A stretch of DNA of 64,000 nt from Brevibacterium sp. S111. GTDB taxonomy: Bacteria; Actinomycetota; Actinomycetes; Actinomycetales; Brevibacteriaceae. The notes under the pieces were generated by a model. The model worked only from the letters and a program-made list of their open reading frames with translations. It was not told the origin of the DNA and searched no databases. The DNA lies in contig NZ_RHFH01000005.1 in NCBI RefSeq assembly GCF_004745075.1, positions 186,001-250,000 of the forward strand, read 5' to 3'. Below, piece after piece: positions 36,870 through 46,185 of the stretch. How positions within the stretch are numbered: the stretch's first letter is position 1; each line of letters starts with the position of its first letter. The translations under genes were made by a program, and so were the position numbers.

Positions 36870-37733
36870 ATGACGTCCCTCTCGCACCGATTCCGCCCTG
36901 GAAGGACCCCGATGACCACGAACGAGCCGATGACCACGAACGAGACCAACCCGTCGATCACCTCCCTGTTCGACCTCAGCGGACGCACAGCCGTCGTCGT
37001 CGGGGCCGGATCCGGGCTGGGCCAGGCCAGCGCCATCGGCCTCGCCGATGCCGGTGCCCACGTCATCGCCGCCGATCTCAACCTCGCCGGCGCCGAGGAC
37101 ACCGCCGCGCTCATCTCCGCCCGCGGTGTCGGATCCGCTGAGGCCCGCGCCGTGGACATCACGGACACGGACTCCGTCGAATCTCTCGTCGCCGACCACG
37201 CCGATGCCCAGGCCCTCGTCGTCACCCCGGGGGCGAACGTGCGCAAACGCCTCACAGCGACCAGCGATGACGAGTTCGATCGGGTCATCGACATCAACCT
37301 CAAGGGCACGTACCGGCTGCTGCGCGGGTTCGGTCGGGAGATGGCGACCCGCGGTCGCGGCTCGATCGTCACCTACGCCTCGTTCCGGGCACTGGCCATC
37401 GAACCCGGACAGGGGCTCTACGCCGCGGCGAAGGCCGGTGTCGTGCAGCTGACGAAGACTCTCGCAAGCGAGCTCGGCGGGCAGGGTGTGCGCGTGAACG
37501 CGGTGCTGCCCGGACCCTTCGACACCCCGCTCACCCAGCAGATCAAGGCCGACGAGAGGTGGTGGGGCGCCTACGCGGACAAGACCGCACTGGGCCGGTG
37601 GGGACGCCTGCACGAAATCGCCGGGCCCGTCGTGTTCCTCGCCTCGGACGCCTCGAGCTACGTCACCGGCCATTCGCAGCTCGTCGACGGCGGGTGGATG
37701 GCACAGGACGGACGGTTCACCCCCGACGTCTGA
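36870..37733 (+). CDS. Short-chain dehydrogenase/reductase (SDR)
   Basis: A Rossmann-fold NAD(P) oxidoreductase of up to 287 aa. The coenzyme motif is VVGAGSGLGQA, and the catalytic S-Y-K appears as TYASFRA...LYAAAKAG. The C-terminal segment (ASDASSYVTGHSQLVDGGWMAQDG) is classical SDR. Three in-frame starts are possible: 36870 (GGAGG 5 nt upstream), 36912 (AAGGA) and 36930; the MTTNE duplication lies between the last two. The substrate is unknown. Its stop codon begins a 57-bp tandem repeat. Confidence 0.87.
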   Translation: MTSLSHRFRPGRTPMTTNEPMTTNETNPSITSLFDLSGRTAVVVGAGSGLGQASAIGLADAGAHVIAADLNLAGAEDTAALISARGVGSAEARAVDITDTDSVESLVADHADAQALVVTPGANVRKRLTATSDDEFDRVIDINLKGTYRLLRGFGREMATRGRGSIVTYASFRALAIEPGQGLYAAAKAGVVQLTKTLASELGGQGVRVNAVLPGPFDTPLTQQIKADERWWGAYADKTALGRWGRLHEIAGPVVFLASDASSYVTGHSQLVDGGWMAQDGRFTPDV

Positions 37734-37862
37734 GATCTCGCCCGTCGGGCTCGACGTCTGAGATCTCGCCGGTCGGGTTCGGCAAGCGTGGTTCCCGATC
37801 GTCGGGCTCGACGTCTGAGATCTCGCCGGTCGGGTTCGGCAAGCGTGGTTCCCGATCGTCGG
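37725..37862. repeat. 57-bp tandem repeat seeded on the SDR stop codon
   Basis: A 28-bp truncated unit (37725-37748ff, containing the real TGA at 37731-37733) is followed by two near-identical 57-bp units starting at 37749 and 37806. A diverged third begins at 37863. GACGTCTGAGATCTCGCC, the SDR 3' end, is carried in each full unit. Confidence 0.85.
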
Positions 37863-37954
37863 GCTCGCGGTGTGAGATCCGCGACGATTCATGCCGCCGA
37901 TGCCCGTGATCGCGGGGCTCCCACCCGAAGAGTCATGTATTTTTATGCAAAACT

Positions 37955-39466
37955 ATGTATATGACCGTTTCGCCTGATCCATCCACCCCGCCGACGCCCA
38001 CCCCCACCGGGGTGCTGCGGCAGCTGGGACGACGCAAATCGATCAGCGCCATGACCGCAGAAGCGCAGGCCGCAGCGGAGTCCGGTGAGTCCGGTGGTCT
38101 GCGTCGGACCTTCGGCGTCTTCCAGCTGACGATGATCAGCGTCGGCGCCACCTTGGGCACGGGAATCCTCGTCATCCTCGGCGAGGCCGTTCCCGTTGCG
38201 GGTCCCGCCGTCTGGCTGGCCTTCGTCCTCGCAGGACTCACGGCGCTGCTCTCGGCAGTCAGCTATGCCGAGATGGCGGGCATGGTTCCGGTGTCGGGAT
38301 CGAGCTACTCGTACTCCTACGCCACCCTCGGCGAGGGTGTGGCCTGGGTCTGCGGCTGGTGTCTCGTGCTCGAATACGCGGTCTCCGTGGCCGCGGTCGC
38401 CGTCGGAGCCGCCGACTACGTCAATGAGACCCTGCGCGTCTTCGGTCTCGAGCTGCCGGCTGCGCTGACCACAGGACCCGGTCTGGCGGACAATCCCGGC
38501 GGGGTCATCAACGTCTCCGCGCTCGTCGTCGTGGCTCTGGCGACCGTGCTGCTCATGCGCGGTGCCCGAGAGTCCGGCATCGTCAACACGATCCTCGTCT
38601 TCGTCAAGCTCGGCATCCTCGTGTTCTTCGCCATCGTCGCCTTCACCGCTTTCAAGGCCGGCAACTTCGCTCCGATGCTGCCGATGGGCGCCGCCGGTGT
38701 CACCGCGGCCGCCTCGAGCGTGTTCTTCTCCTATATCGGCTTCGACGCCGCCTCGACAGCCGGTGAGGAGGCGAAGAACCCTCGGCGTGACCTGCCGCGG
38801 GCGATCATCTTCTCGATGCTCATCGTCACCTCGATGTACGTCCTCGTCGCCGTCACCGCGATCGGCGCCCGTCACTGGCAGTGGTTCGAGTCCGCACACG
38901 CCCCGCTGGTCCAGATCGTCGAAGAGATCACCGGGTCGAACATCGCCGTGCTCGTCTTCGCCGTGGCCGCGGTGCTCGCGATCTTCTCCGTGGTCATCAC
39001 GGTCCTCTACGGGCAGTCGCGGATCCTGCTGACGATGTCCCGCGACGGAATGGTGCCGAAGATCTTCAGCCGCGTCTCCCAGCGCACCGGCACTCCCCTG
39101 GTCGGCACGCTCATCATCGGCGGACTCGTGGCGCTCACCGCGGCGTTCATCCCCCTCGGCGAACTCGCCGACGCCACGAGCATCGGCACGCTCTTCGCGT
39201 TCTGCCTCGTCAATCTCGCCGTCATCTACCTGCGCTTCAAGCGCCCCGATCTCGACCGGTCGTTCAAGGTCCCCTTCGGCCCGGTCGTGCCGGCGCTGGG
39301 TGCGCTGGCGTGTGCGTTCCTCATGGTCAACCTCGGCGGTCGGACCTGGATCGTCTTCGGCGTCTGGATGGCCGTCGGTGCGCTGGTCTACTTCACCTAC
39401 AGTCGCCGCCATTCCGTCGTCGGGCAGCTGTCCGAGACCAGCTATCGCACCACCGTAAACTCCTAA
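37955..39466 (+). CDS. APC-family amino-acid permease
   Basis: A 503-aa transporter with about 12 membrane helices starting near residue ~55 (FQLTMISVGATLGTGILVILGEAVPV), the APC consensus first helix. Other family segments are FFSYIGFDAASTAGEEAKNPRRDLPRAI and LYGQSRILLTMSRDGMVP. It most resembles cationic amino-acid transporters, but the substrate is not certain. ATG 37961 is an alternative start two codons later. The upstream AT-rich stretch (37934-37960) is the likely promoter zone. The last base of the stop codon is the first base of a 64-bp palindrome. Confidence 0.88.
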   Translation: MYMTVSPDPSTPPTPTPTGVLRQLGRRKSISAMTAEAQAAAESGESGGLRRTFGVFQLTMISVGATLGTGILVILGEAVPVAGPAVWLAFVLAGLTALLSAVSYAEMAGMVPVSGSSYSYSYATLGEGVAWVCGWCLVLEYAVSVAAVAVGAADYVNETLRVFGLELPAALTTGPGLADNPGGVINVSALVVVALATVLLMRGARESGIVNTILVFVKLGILVFFAIVAFTAFKAGNFAPMLPMGAAGVTAAASSVFFSYIGFDAASTAGEEAKNPRRDLPRAIIFSMLIVTSMYVLVAVTAIGARHWQWFESAHAPLVQIVEEITGSNIAVLVFAVAAVLAIFSVVITVLYGQSRILLTMSRDGMVPKIFSRVSQRTGTPLVGTLIIGGLVALTAAFIPLGELADATSIGTLFAFCLVNLAVIYLRFKRPDLDRSFKVPFGPVVPALGALACAFLMVNLGGRTWIVFGVWMAVGALVYFTYSRRHSVVGQLSETSYRTTVNS

Positions 39467-39529
39467 TTGCTACCCGACGGCGGCCCAGCAACCTCGCGCG
39501 AGGTTGCTGGGCCGCCGTCGGGTAGCAAT
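39466..39529. terminator. 64-bp perfect palindrome (bidirectional terminator or REP-like element)
   Basis: Arms 39466-39497 and 39498-39529 are perfectly complementary over 32 bp with no loop (first arm starts ATTGCTACCCGACGG, centre CTCGC/GCGAG). It sits between the convergent permease and rlmB genes. Perfect 32-bp arms exceed what termination needs. Confidence 0.85.
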
Positions 39530-39537
39530 GGGGAGGG

Positions 39538-40476
39538 TCAGGGGCGGCGGGAGCGGGCCACCTCGTAGAGGGAGACGGCCGCGGCGATGCCGGCGTTGAG
39601 CGACTCGGTGGTCGCGGCGATCGGGATCGACACGATCTGGTCGCACTTCTCCGAGATCAGACGCGAGAGCCCCTTGCCTTCGGAGCCGACGATGATGCAC
39701 AGCGGGTCCCTGGTGAAAGTCAGCTCCGGCAGCTCGACGTCGCCGTCCATGTCGAGGCCGACGACGAAAACGCCTCGCTTCTTCAGCTCATCGATGGCCC
39801 GGGCGAGATTGACGACCTGGGCGACGCGGATCCGCGCGGCGGCTCCGGCCGAGGTCTTCCATGCCGCGGCCGTCATCGAGGCGGCGCGACGTTCGGGGAT
39901 GATCACTCCGTGCCCGCCGAAGGCCGCGGTCGAACGCACGATCGCACCGAGGTTGCGCGGATCGGTCACGCCGTCCAGAGCCACCAGCAGCGGAGTCTCG
40001 GCGCGATCGGCCGCGTAGTCGAGCAGATCGGAGGGATCGGCGTAGTCATACGGCGGCACCTGCAGGGCGATGCCCTGGTGGATCGCGTCATCGGTGAGCC
40101 GGTCGAGATCGGGCTTGCTCGCCTCGAGCATCGAGATCCCCCGCTGTGTGGCCAGGGTGATGGCCTCACGGACCCGGTCATCGGAGTCGATGCGCCCGGA
40201 CACGTACATCGCGGTGGCCGGAACGCCTTCACGCAGCGCTTCGAGCACCGAGTTGCGCCCCGCGACCATGTTCGGCCCGAGCTCCTTCTTCTTCCGCTTC
40301 GCCTGCGCCGAGGCGTTCGCGGACTTCCGGTGCTGCGCGGCCTTGTGTGCCTTGTGGTAGACGCGATCCTCGGCCTTGGGCGTCGGCCCTCTGCCGCGCA
40401 GGCTGCGCTTGTTCTTACCGCCCGACCCCTTGGTCGGACCCTTCTTCGAACCGCCGGAGCGGGGTGTGGAAGCCAT
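39538..40476 (-). CDS. rlmB: TrmH-family 23S rRNA 2'-O-ribose methyltransferase (RlmB-like)
   Basis: A 312-aa SPOUT methyltransferase. A basic, disordered N-terminus (~1-65, Lys/Gly/Arg-rich) precedes the substrate-binding domain (NMVAGRNSVLEALREGVPA) and the knotted SAM domain. Motif 1 is LDGVTDPRNLGAIVRSTAAFG, motif 2 is IIVGSEGKGLSRL, and motif 3 is IPIAATTESLNAGIAAAVSLYE. In E. coli RlmB methylates G2251. ATG 40476 has TAGGAA upstream. It lies just after cysS on the same strand, the usual actinobacterial order. Confidence 0.92.
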   Translation of the reverse strand: MASTPRSGGSKKGPTKGSGGKNKRSLRGRGPTPKAEDRVYHKAHKAAQHRKSANASAQAKRKKKELGPNMVAGRNSVLEALREGVPATAMYVSGRIDSDDRVREAITLATQRGISMLEASKPDLDRLTDDAIHQGIALQVPPYDYADPSDLLDYAADRAETPLLVALDGVTDPRNLGAIVRSTAAFGGHGVIIPERRAASMTAAAWKTSAGAAARIRVAQVVNLARAIDELKKRGVFVVGLDMDGDVELPELTFTRDPLCIIVGSEGKGLSRLISEKCDQIVSIPIAATTESLNAGIAAAVSLYEVARSRRP

Positions 40477-40538
40477 GTGATTCCTATCGGATGCGTTGGG
40501 AGTCACGGGCCTGCGCCCATGACCGAAGTTCGTGGTCC

Positions 40539-41990
<1,452 letters not shown>

Positions 41991-41997
41991 GCCCACA

Positions 41998-42003
41998 AGT
42001 CTA
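41998..42003 (-). promoter_or_regulatory. -10 box of a leaderless promoter for cysS
   Basis: TAGACT on the minus strand, 7 nt before GTG 41990. Confidence 0.55.
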
Positions 42004-42056
42004 CCGGGCTTGGTCGCTTTCCCCGTTTTCCCGCATTCGATACCAGACTGTTATGC

Positions 42057-42070
42057 ACATCACGTGATGT
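42057..42070. promoter_or_regulatory. 14-bp perfect palindrome in the cysS-metP intergenic region
   Basis: ACATCACGTGATGT is a perfect dyad about 170 bp before metP, a plausible repressor site. The binding protein is unknown. Confidence 0.5.
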
Positions 42071-42115
42071 ACAGCACATCGCACAGTGAATTCCCAGTAA
42101 AGTGGAATCATGCAA

Positions 42116-42156
42116 TGAAGTCCGTTGCGGGAACCTTTCTCGTATAGCGGACTTCA
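42116..42156 (+). promoter_or_regulatory. Inverted repeat in the metP leader
   Basis: TGAAGTCCG (42116-42124) pairs with CGGACTTCA (42148-42156) across 23 nt. A second hairpin, GTCTCA-CAGA-TGAGAC, follows near 42170-42187. Together they could form a structured 5' leader. Confidence 0.4.
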
Positions 42157-42238
42157 GACGTGCCTGCCGGTCTCACAGATGAGACTGCGAAGGCGATCCC
42201 CGGTCTCGAAGATCCGCGATCGGTCAAGAAAGGACATC

Positions 42239-43798
42239 ATGTCGACTAAGTCATCACCCCAGAGGGAGGTCTTCGTCTCCCGCTCCGCGTTCATCTTCGC
42301 GGCGATCGGATCGGCGATCGGCCTCGGCAACATCTGGCGCTTCCCGTACGTCACCTATGACAACGGCGGCGGCGCCTTCATCATCCCCTACCTGGTCGCA
42401 CTGCTGACTGCGGGCATCCCTCTCCTCTTCTTCTACTACGCCATGGGCCACCGTGCCCGGGGATCGGCTCCGCTGGCCTTCCGCATGACGCACAGAGCGG
42501 CCGAGCCCATCGGCTGGTTCGCCACCGGTGTGGCCATCATCATCGGCATCTACTATGCGGCGATCATCGGCTGGGCCGGTTCCTTCATGTTCTTCTCCCT
42601 CGGCGAGTCCTGGGGAGACGACGCGGAGGGGTTCTTCTTCACCGACTACCTCCAGATGGGCGACCCGGGCATCTCGTTCGATTTCGTTCCCGGAGTGCTC
42701 ATTCCGCTCATCATCGTGTGGGTCGTCGTCCTGGGCATCCTCCTCCTGGGTGTGCAGAACGGCATCGCGGCCTTCTCGAAGATCTTCATCCCGCTGCTCA
42801 TCGTCCTGTTCCTCGCCCTGGTCATCCGCTCGCTGTTCCTGCCCGGTGCTGTCGACGGCCTCAACGCTCTGTTCACCCCGGACTTCGCAGCATTGGGCGA
42901 CCCAGGAGTGTGGATCGCGGCCTATGGTCAGATCTTCTTCTCCCTGTCGATCGGCTTCGGCATCATGATCACTTATGCCTCGTACCTGAAGAAGAAGACG
43001 AACCTCACCGGCGCCGGCCTCGTCGTGGGCTTCTCGAACTCCGCGTTCGAGATCCTCGCCGGCATCGGCATCTTCGCCGCACTCGGCTTCATGGCCACAG
43101 CGCAGGGCGTAGCGGTCGGCGATGTGGCGACCGACGGCATCGGACTGGCTTTCGTCGGCTTCCCGACGCTGATCTCCGAGATGCCCGGCGGAGCGATCTT
43201 CGGGTTCGTGTTCTTCGCCTGCCTCGTGTTCGCGGGACTGACCTCGCTCATCTCGATCGTCCAGGTGCCGATCCAGGCCCTGCGAGAGAAGTTCGGCGTC
43301 GGCAACAAGGCTTCGACGATCTGGGTCGGCGGAGGAATGGCGGTCATCTCGCTGCTGCTTATGCCCACGATCACCGGCCTCTACGCCCTCGACACCATGG
43401 ATGCGTTCGCCAACAACATCGGCATCGTCGGCTCGGCCATCCTCGCCATCGTCGTCGTCTGCTGGATGCTGCGCATGATGCCGAAGCTCAGCGGTCACCT
43501 CAATGCGGTCTCGAGCTTCAAGCTCGGCATCACCTGGATGATCCTCATCTCGATCACCGGGCTCGTCCTCCTCTACATGCTCATCTCGCAGATCATCAAC
43601 TACGCGACGAACGGCTACGAGGACTATCCGGCGCTGATCACCGGCACGTACGGCTGGGGCATGATCGCCCTCCTCGTCGTGGCAGCGATCATCCTCTCGG
43701 TCGTGAAATGGCCGAAGAAGACACTGGAGGACATGGACGTCGCGATCGCCGACTCCGTGGCCAATGAGAAGACCGAAGACAACAAGGGAGCACTGTAA
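42239..43798 (+). CDS. metP: Sodium-dependent methionine/alanine importer, NSS family (MetP-like)
   Basis: A 519-aa neurotransmitter:sodium symporter-type carrier. Helix 1 carries the family signature SAFIFAAIGSAIGLGNIWRFPYVTYDNGGGAF, with about 12 helices in all. The immediately following 34-aa small subunit identifies it as the MetPS type characterised in Corynebacterium glutamicum (Na+-driven methionine and alanine uptake). AAAGGA precedes ATG 42239; an in-frame start at 42125 lies in the structured leader and was rejected. The stop overlaps metS (TAATG). Confidence 0.92.
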   Translation: MSTKSSPQREVFVSRSAFIFAAIGSAIGLGNIWRFPYVTYDNGGGAFIIPYLVALLTAGIPLLFFYYAMGHRARGSAPLAFRMTHRAAEPIGWFATGVAIIIGIYYAAIIGWAGSFMFFSLGESWGDDAEGFFFTDYLQMGDPGISFDFVPGVLIPLIIVWVVVLGILLLGVQNGIAAFSKIFIPLLIVLFLALVIRSLFLPGAVDGLNALFTPDFAALGDPGVWIAAYGQIFFSLSIGFGIMITYASYLKKKTNLTGAGLVVGFSNSAFEILAGIGIFAALGFMATAQGVAVGDVATDGIGLAFVGFPTLISEMPGGAIFGFVFFACLVFAGLTSLISIVQVPIQALREKFGVGNKASTIWVGGGMAVISLLLMPTITGLYALDTMDAFANNIGIVGSAILAIVVVCWMLRMMPKLSGHLNAVSSFKLGITWMILISITGLVLLYMLISQIINYATNGYEDYPALITGTYGWGMIALLVVAAIILSVVKWPKKTLEDMDVAIADSVANEKTEDNKGAL

Positions 43799-43902
43799 TG
43801 GGCACGTCAGCAATCGTCATGATGATCATCGCCATCGTCACCGTCTGGGGCGGCCTCGGCGCTGCGATCCTGCATCTGCGCAAGCACCCGGACGAAGGAT
43901 GA
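43798..43902 (+). CDS. metS: MetS-like small subunit of the NSS methionine/alanine importer
   Basis: A 34-aa single-helix peptide, M-G-T-S-A-I-V-M-M-I-I-A-I-V-T-V-W-G-G-L-G-A... ending H-L-R-K-H-P-D-E-G. The one membrane helix spans ~5-26, and the basic, cytosolic end is typical of MetS-type small subunits, which are needed for uptake by MetP. Its ATG shares one base with the metP stop (TAATG), so it is translationally coupled. Confidence 0.9.
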   Translation: MGTSAIVMMIIAIVTVWGGLGAAILHLRKHPDEG

Positions 43903-43940
43903 TCCGACTCGGATGACCGCCCAGCGGTGATCCGACGGCC

Positions 43941-43975
43941 AAGGCGGTTCGATGCTCTGCGCATCGGACCGCCTT
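43941..43975 (+). terminator. Terminator of metPS
   Basis: 15-bp arms (AAGGCGGTTCGATGC, one T-G pair) around a TCTGC loop. The rest of 43903-44240 holds GC-rich spacer with a possible -10 TAGGGT near 44142; no gene is seen. Confidence 0.75.
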
Positions 43976-44240
43976 CGTCGTCTGCGCCCGCCTCGGCCGA
44001 GCCCTCCCGGCCCCAGCCCTCCCCGCCCCAGCATCCGCCGATCTTCCCGACTCCAAGGCACGCAGGACCGAAGCGCTGCCGTCTGCAGGGATCTGCCCGC
44101 TCAGGGTCCGGACACACTGGTCGGACACAGCCTGCCTGGTTAGGGTGGACGTGTACGCACTCAGCGCCGGGGCCGACTGCGGCTGAACGCGGCAGCATGC
44201 CCCGCGATTGAAGACTCAAACCACGACAGAAGGAGACGCA

Positions 44241-45332
44241 ATGCCACAGACCGTCAAGGGCGTCATCTCCCGCAGCAAGGGAGCGCCCGTCGAGCTCACC
44301 GACATCGTCATCCCCGATCCGGGCCCGGGCGAGGTCATCGTCGACGTGAAGTCCTGCGGCGTCTGCCACACGGATTTCCACTACCGGGAGGGCGGCATCA
44401 GCGATGACTACCCGTTCCTGCTCGGCCACGAGTCCGCCGGGGTCGTCTCCGAGATCGGCGAAGGCGTGACGAACGTCGCCGTCGGCGATTTCGTCATCCT
44501 CAACTGGCGCGCCATCTGCGGCGACTGCCGCGCCTGCAAGCGGGGCGAGCCCTGGTACTGCTTCGCCACCCACAATGCTTCGCAGAAGATGACCCTGCCC
44601 GACGGCACCGAGCTCGAGGCGGCTCTGGGCATCGGCTCCTTCGCCGAGAAGACGCTCGTCGCCGCAGGCCAGTGCACGAAGGTCCCCGAGGCGGATCCCG
44701 CCGTCGTCGGTCTGCTCGGCTGCGGCATGATGGCCGGCATCGGCGCGGCGATCAACACCGGTGAGGTCACTCGCGGCAAGACCGTGGCTGTGATCGGCGC
44801 CGGTGGAGTCGGCTGCGCTGCGATCGCCGGTTCAGCCCTGGCCGGAGCGAACACGATCATCGCCCTCGACATCGATGAGAAGAAGCTGTCCTGGGCGAAG
44901 GATCTCGGTGCCACCGATACCGTGGACACGAAGGGCATGAGCGAGGACGAGGTCGTCACCGCGATCCAGGAGCGCACCGGAGGCTTCGGCGCCGATGTCG
45001 TCATCGACGCCGTCGGACTCCCCGCCACCTGGCGTCAGGCGTTCTACGGTCGTGACCTCGCCGGCACCGTCGTCCTCGTCGGTGTGCCGACCCCGGAGAT
45101 GGAGCTGACGGTTCCGCTGCTCGACGTGTTCGGTCGCGGCGGCAAGCTCAAGTCCTCCTGGTACGGTGATTGCCTGCCCGACCGCGACTTCCCGATGCTC
45201 GTCGACCTCTACCAGCAGGGTCGCCTGCCGCTGGAGAAGTTCGTGTCCGAACGGATCAGCATCGGCGACGTCGAGGCGGCATTCGACAAGATGGCCCAGG
45301 GCCAAGTCCTACGATCGGTGGTGGAACTCTGA
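44241..45332 (+). CDS. mscR: S-(hydroxymethyl)mycothiol dehydrogenase
   Basis: A 363-aa zinc-dependent medium-chain dehydrogenase. The catalytic zinc region is [14 protein letters not shown] with GHE. Structural-zinc cysteines are in [15 protein letters not shown], and the NAD motif is [12 protein letters not shown]. It matches the mycothiol-dependent formaldehyde dehydrogenase (MscR/AdhE2) that oxidises the formaldehyde-mycothiol adduct. AAGGAG precedes ATG 44241. The downstream MBL hydrolase is coupled (TGATG). mshA at 57.8 kb makes the cofactor pathway present. Confidence 0.92.
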   Translation: MPQTVKGVISRSKGAPVELTDIVIPDPGPGEVIVDVKSCGVCHTDFHYREGGISDDYPFLLGHESAGVVSEIGEGVTNVAVGDFVILNWRAICGDCRACKRGEPWYCFATHNASQKMTLPDGTELEAALGIGSFAEKTLVAAGQCTKVPEADPAVVGLLGCGMMAGIGAAINTGEVTRGKTVAVIGAGGVGCAAIAGSALAGANTIIALDIDEKKLSWAKDLGATDTVDTKGMSEDEVVTAIQERTGGFGADVVIDAVGLPATWRQAFYGRDLAGTVVLVGVPTPEMELTVPLLDVFGRGGKLKSSWYGDCLPDRDFPMLVDLYQQGRLPLEKFVSERISIGDVEAAFDKMAQGQVLRSVVEL

Positions 45333-46003
45333 TGACTGCTATTGAACATCTCGTCACTTCGGGAACCTTCTCCCTCGACGGCGAAACCTTCGACGTCGAC
45401 AACAACGTGTGGATCATCGGCGATGACTCCGAGGTCATCGTCATCGATCCCGCCCATGACGTCGATGCGATCGCCGAGGCGGTCGGATCCAGAGACGTCA
45501 AGGCCGTCCTGCTCACGCACGGTCACGACGATCACGTCGGAGTCGTCCGCGATTTCGCGCAGCGGGTCGGCAATCCCACCGTGTACCTCAACCCCGAGGA
45601 CTACGTGCTGTGGGACATGACCTATGACAACTACCGCCCCGACGGCCAGATCGCCCACGGCGACACCTGGACCGTCGGCGGCGTCCGCCTCAAGGCGCTG
45701 CACACTCCGGGCCACTCCCCCGGCTCGACGTGCTTCTTCGTCGAGACCGGTCTGCCCGCTCCCGCATCGGCCGGGGCAGGACGGGCCGTCGGTCCGGTGC
45801 TGTTCGCCGGAGACACCCTGTTCAACGGAGGCCCCGGCGCCACCGGGCGGTCGCACTCGAGCTTCGAGACGATCATCGAATCGATCCGCGATGTGCTCTT
45901 CCCGCTGCCCGAGGCGACCGTCGTGCTCACCGGCCACGGTGAGTCGACGTCGATCGGTGCCGAACGTCCGGCACTCGATGATTGGATCAAACGCGGTCAC
46001 TGA
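45332..46003 (+). CDS. Metallo-beta-lactamase-fold hydrolase, probable S-formylmycothiol hydrolase
   Basis: A 223-aa glyoxalase II-like hydrolase with the binuclear metal motif LLTHGHDDHVG (HxHxDH), further ligands TPGHSPGS and LFAGDTLF, and the late His in LTGHGE. Its ATG shares a base with the mscR stop (TGATG). This gene pair recurs in actinobacteria, and the natural next step is hydrolysis of S-formylmycothiol to formate and mycothiol; that function is inferred from context. The stop codon lies in the first unit of an 18-bp repeat. Confidence 0.88.
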   Translation: MTAIEHLVTSGTFSLDGETFDVDNNVWIIGDDSEVIVIDPAHDVDAIAEAVGSRDVKAVLLTHGHDDHVGVVRDFAQRVGNPTVYLNPEDYVLWDMTYDNYRPDGQIAHGDTWTVGGVRLKALHTPGHSPGSTCFFVETGLPAPASAGAGRAVGPVLFAGDTLFNGGPGATGRSHSSFETIIESIRDVLFPLPEATVVLTGHGESTSIGAERPALDDWIKRGH

Positions 46004-46053
46004 GGGGCTCGGTCTCACTGAGGGGCTTGGTCTCACTGAGGGGCTTGGTCCCA
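46000..46053. repeat. Three-copy 18-bp tandem repeat seeded on the MBL-gene stop
   Basis: Units begin CTGAGGGG at 46000, 46018 and 46036. The first unit's TGA (46001-46003) is the functional stop. Degenerate copies continue to about 46084. Confidence 0.85.
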
Positions 46054-46109
46054 GTGAGAGTCCTGGTCACTGAGAGTCCTTGATGCTCTTACCGCAGCAC
46101 TGAAGGATG

Positions 46110-46151
46110 GACGCGGGTCGCGCCCCCCCCTGACGGGGTGCGACCCGCGTC
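46110..46151 (+). terminator. Terminator of the mscR-MBL operon
   Basis: 12-bp perfect arms (GACGCGGGTCGC and complement) enclose an 18-nt loop with a C8 run. Confidence 0.75.
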
Positions 46152-46173
46152 TGCGTGTTCCGGCTCCGACGGC

Positions 46174-46179
46174 TAGACT
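46174..46179 (+). promoter_or_regulatory. -10 box of a leaderless promoter for the second APC permease
   Basis: TAGACT, 6 nt before GTG 46186. Confidence 0.55.
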
Positions 46180-46185
46180 CGTCGG

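Noticed and set aside
37725..37862. Mobile-element terminal repeats
   Set aside because: These are tandem copies of a gene end, without transposase, inverted ends or a target duplication.
42254..43813. 519-codon open frame antisense to metP
   Set aside because: An Asp/Glu/Arg-rich shadow of a membrane-protein gene; there is no start signal, and metP/metS are unambiguous.
46110..46151. C8 homopolymer as a sign of a sequencing error in a gene
   Set aside because: It lies in the loop of a terminator, outside any coding frame.
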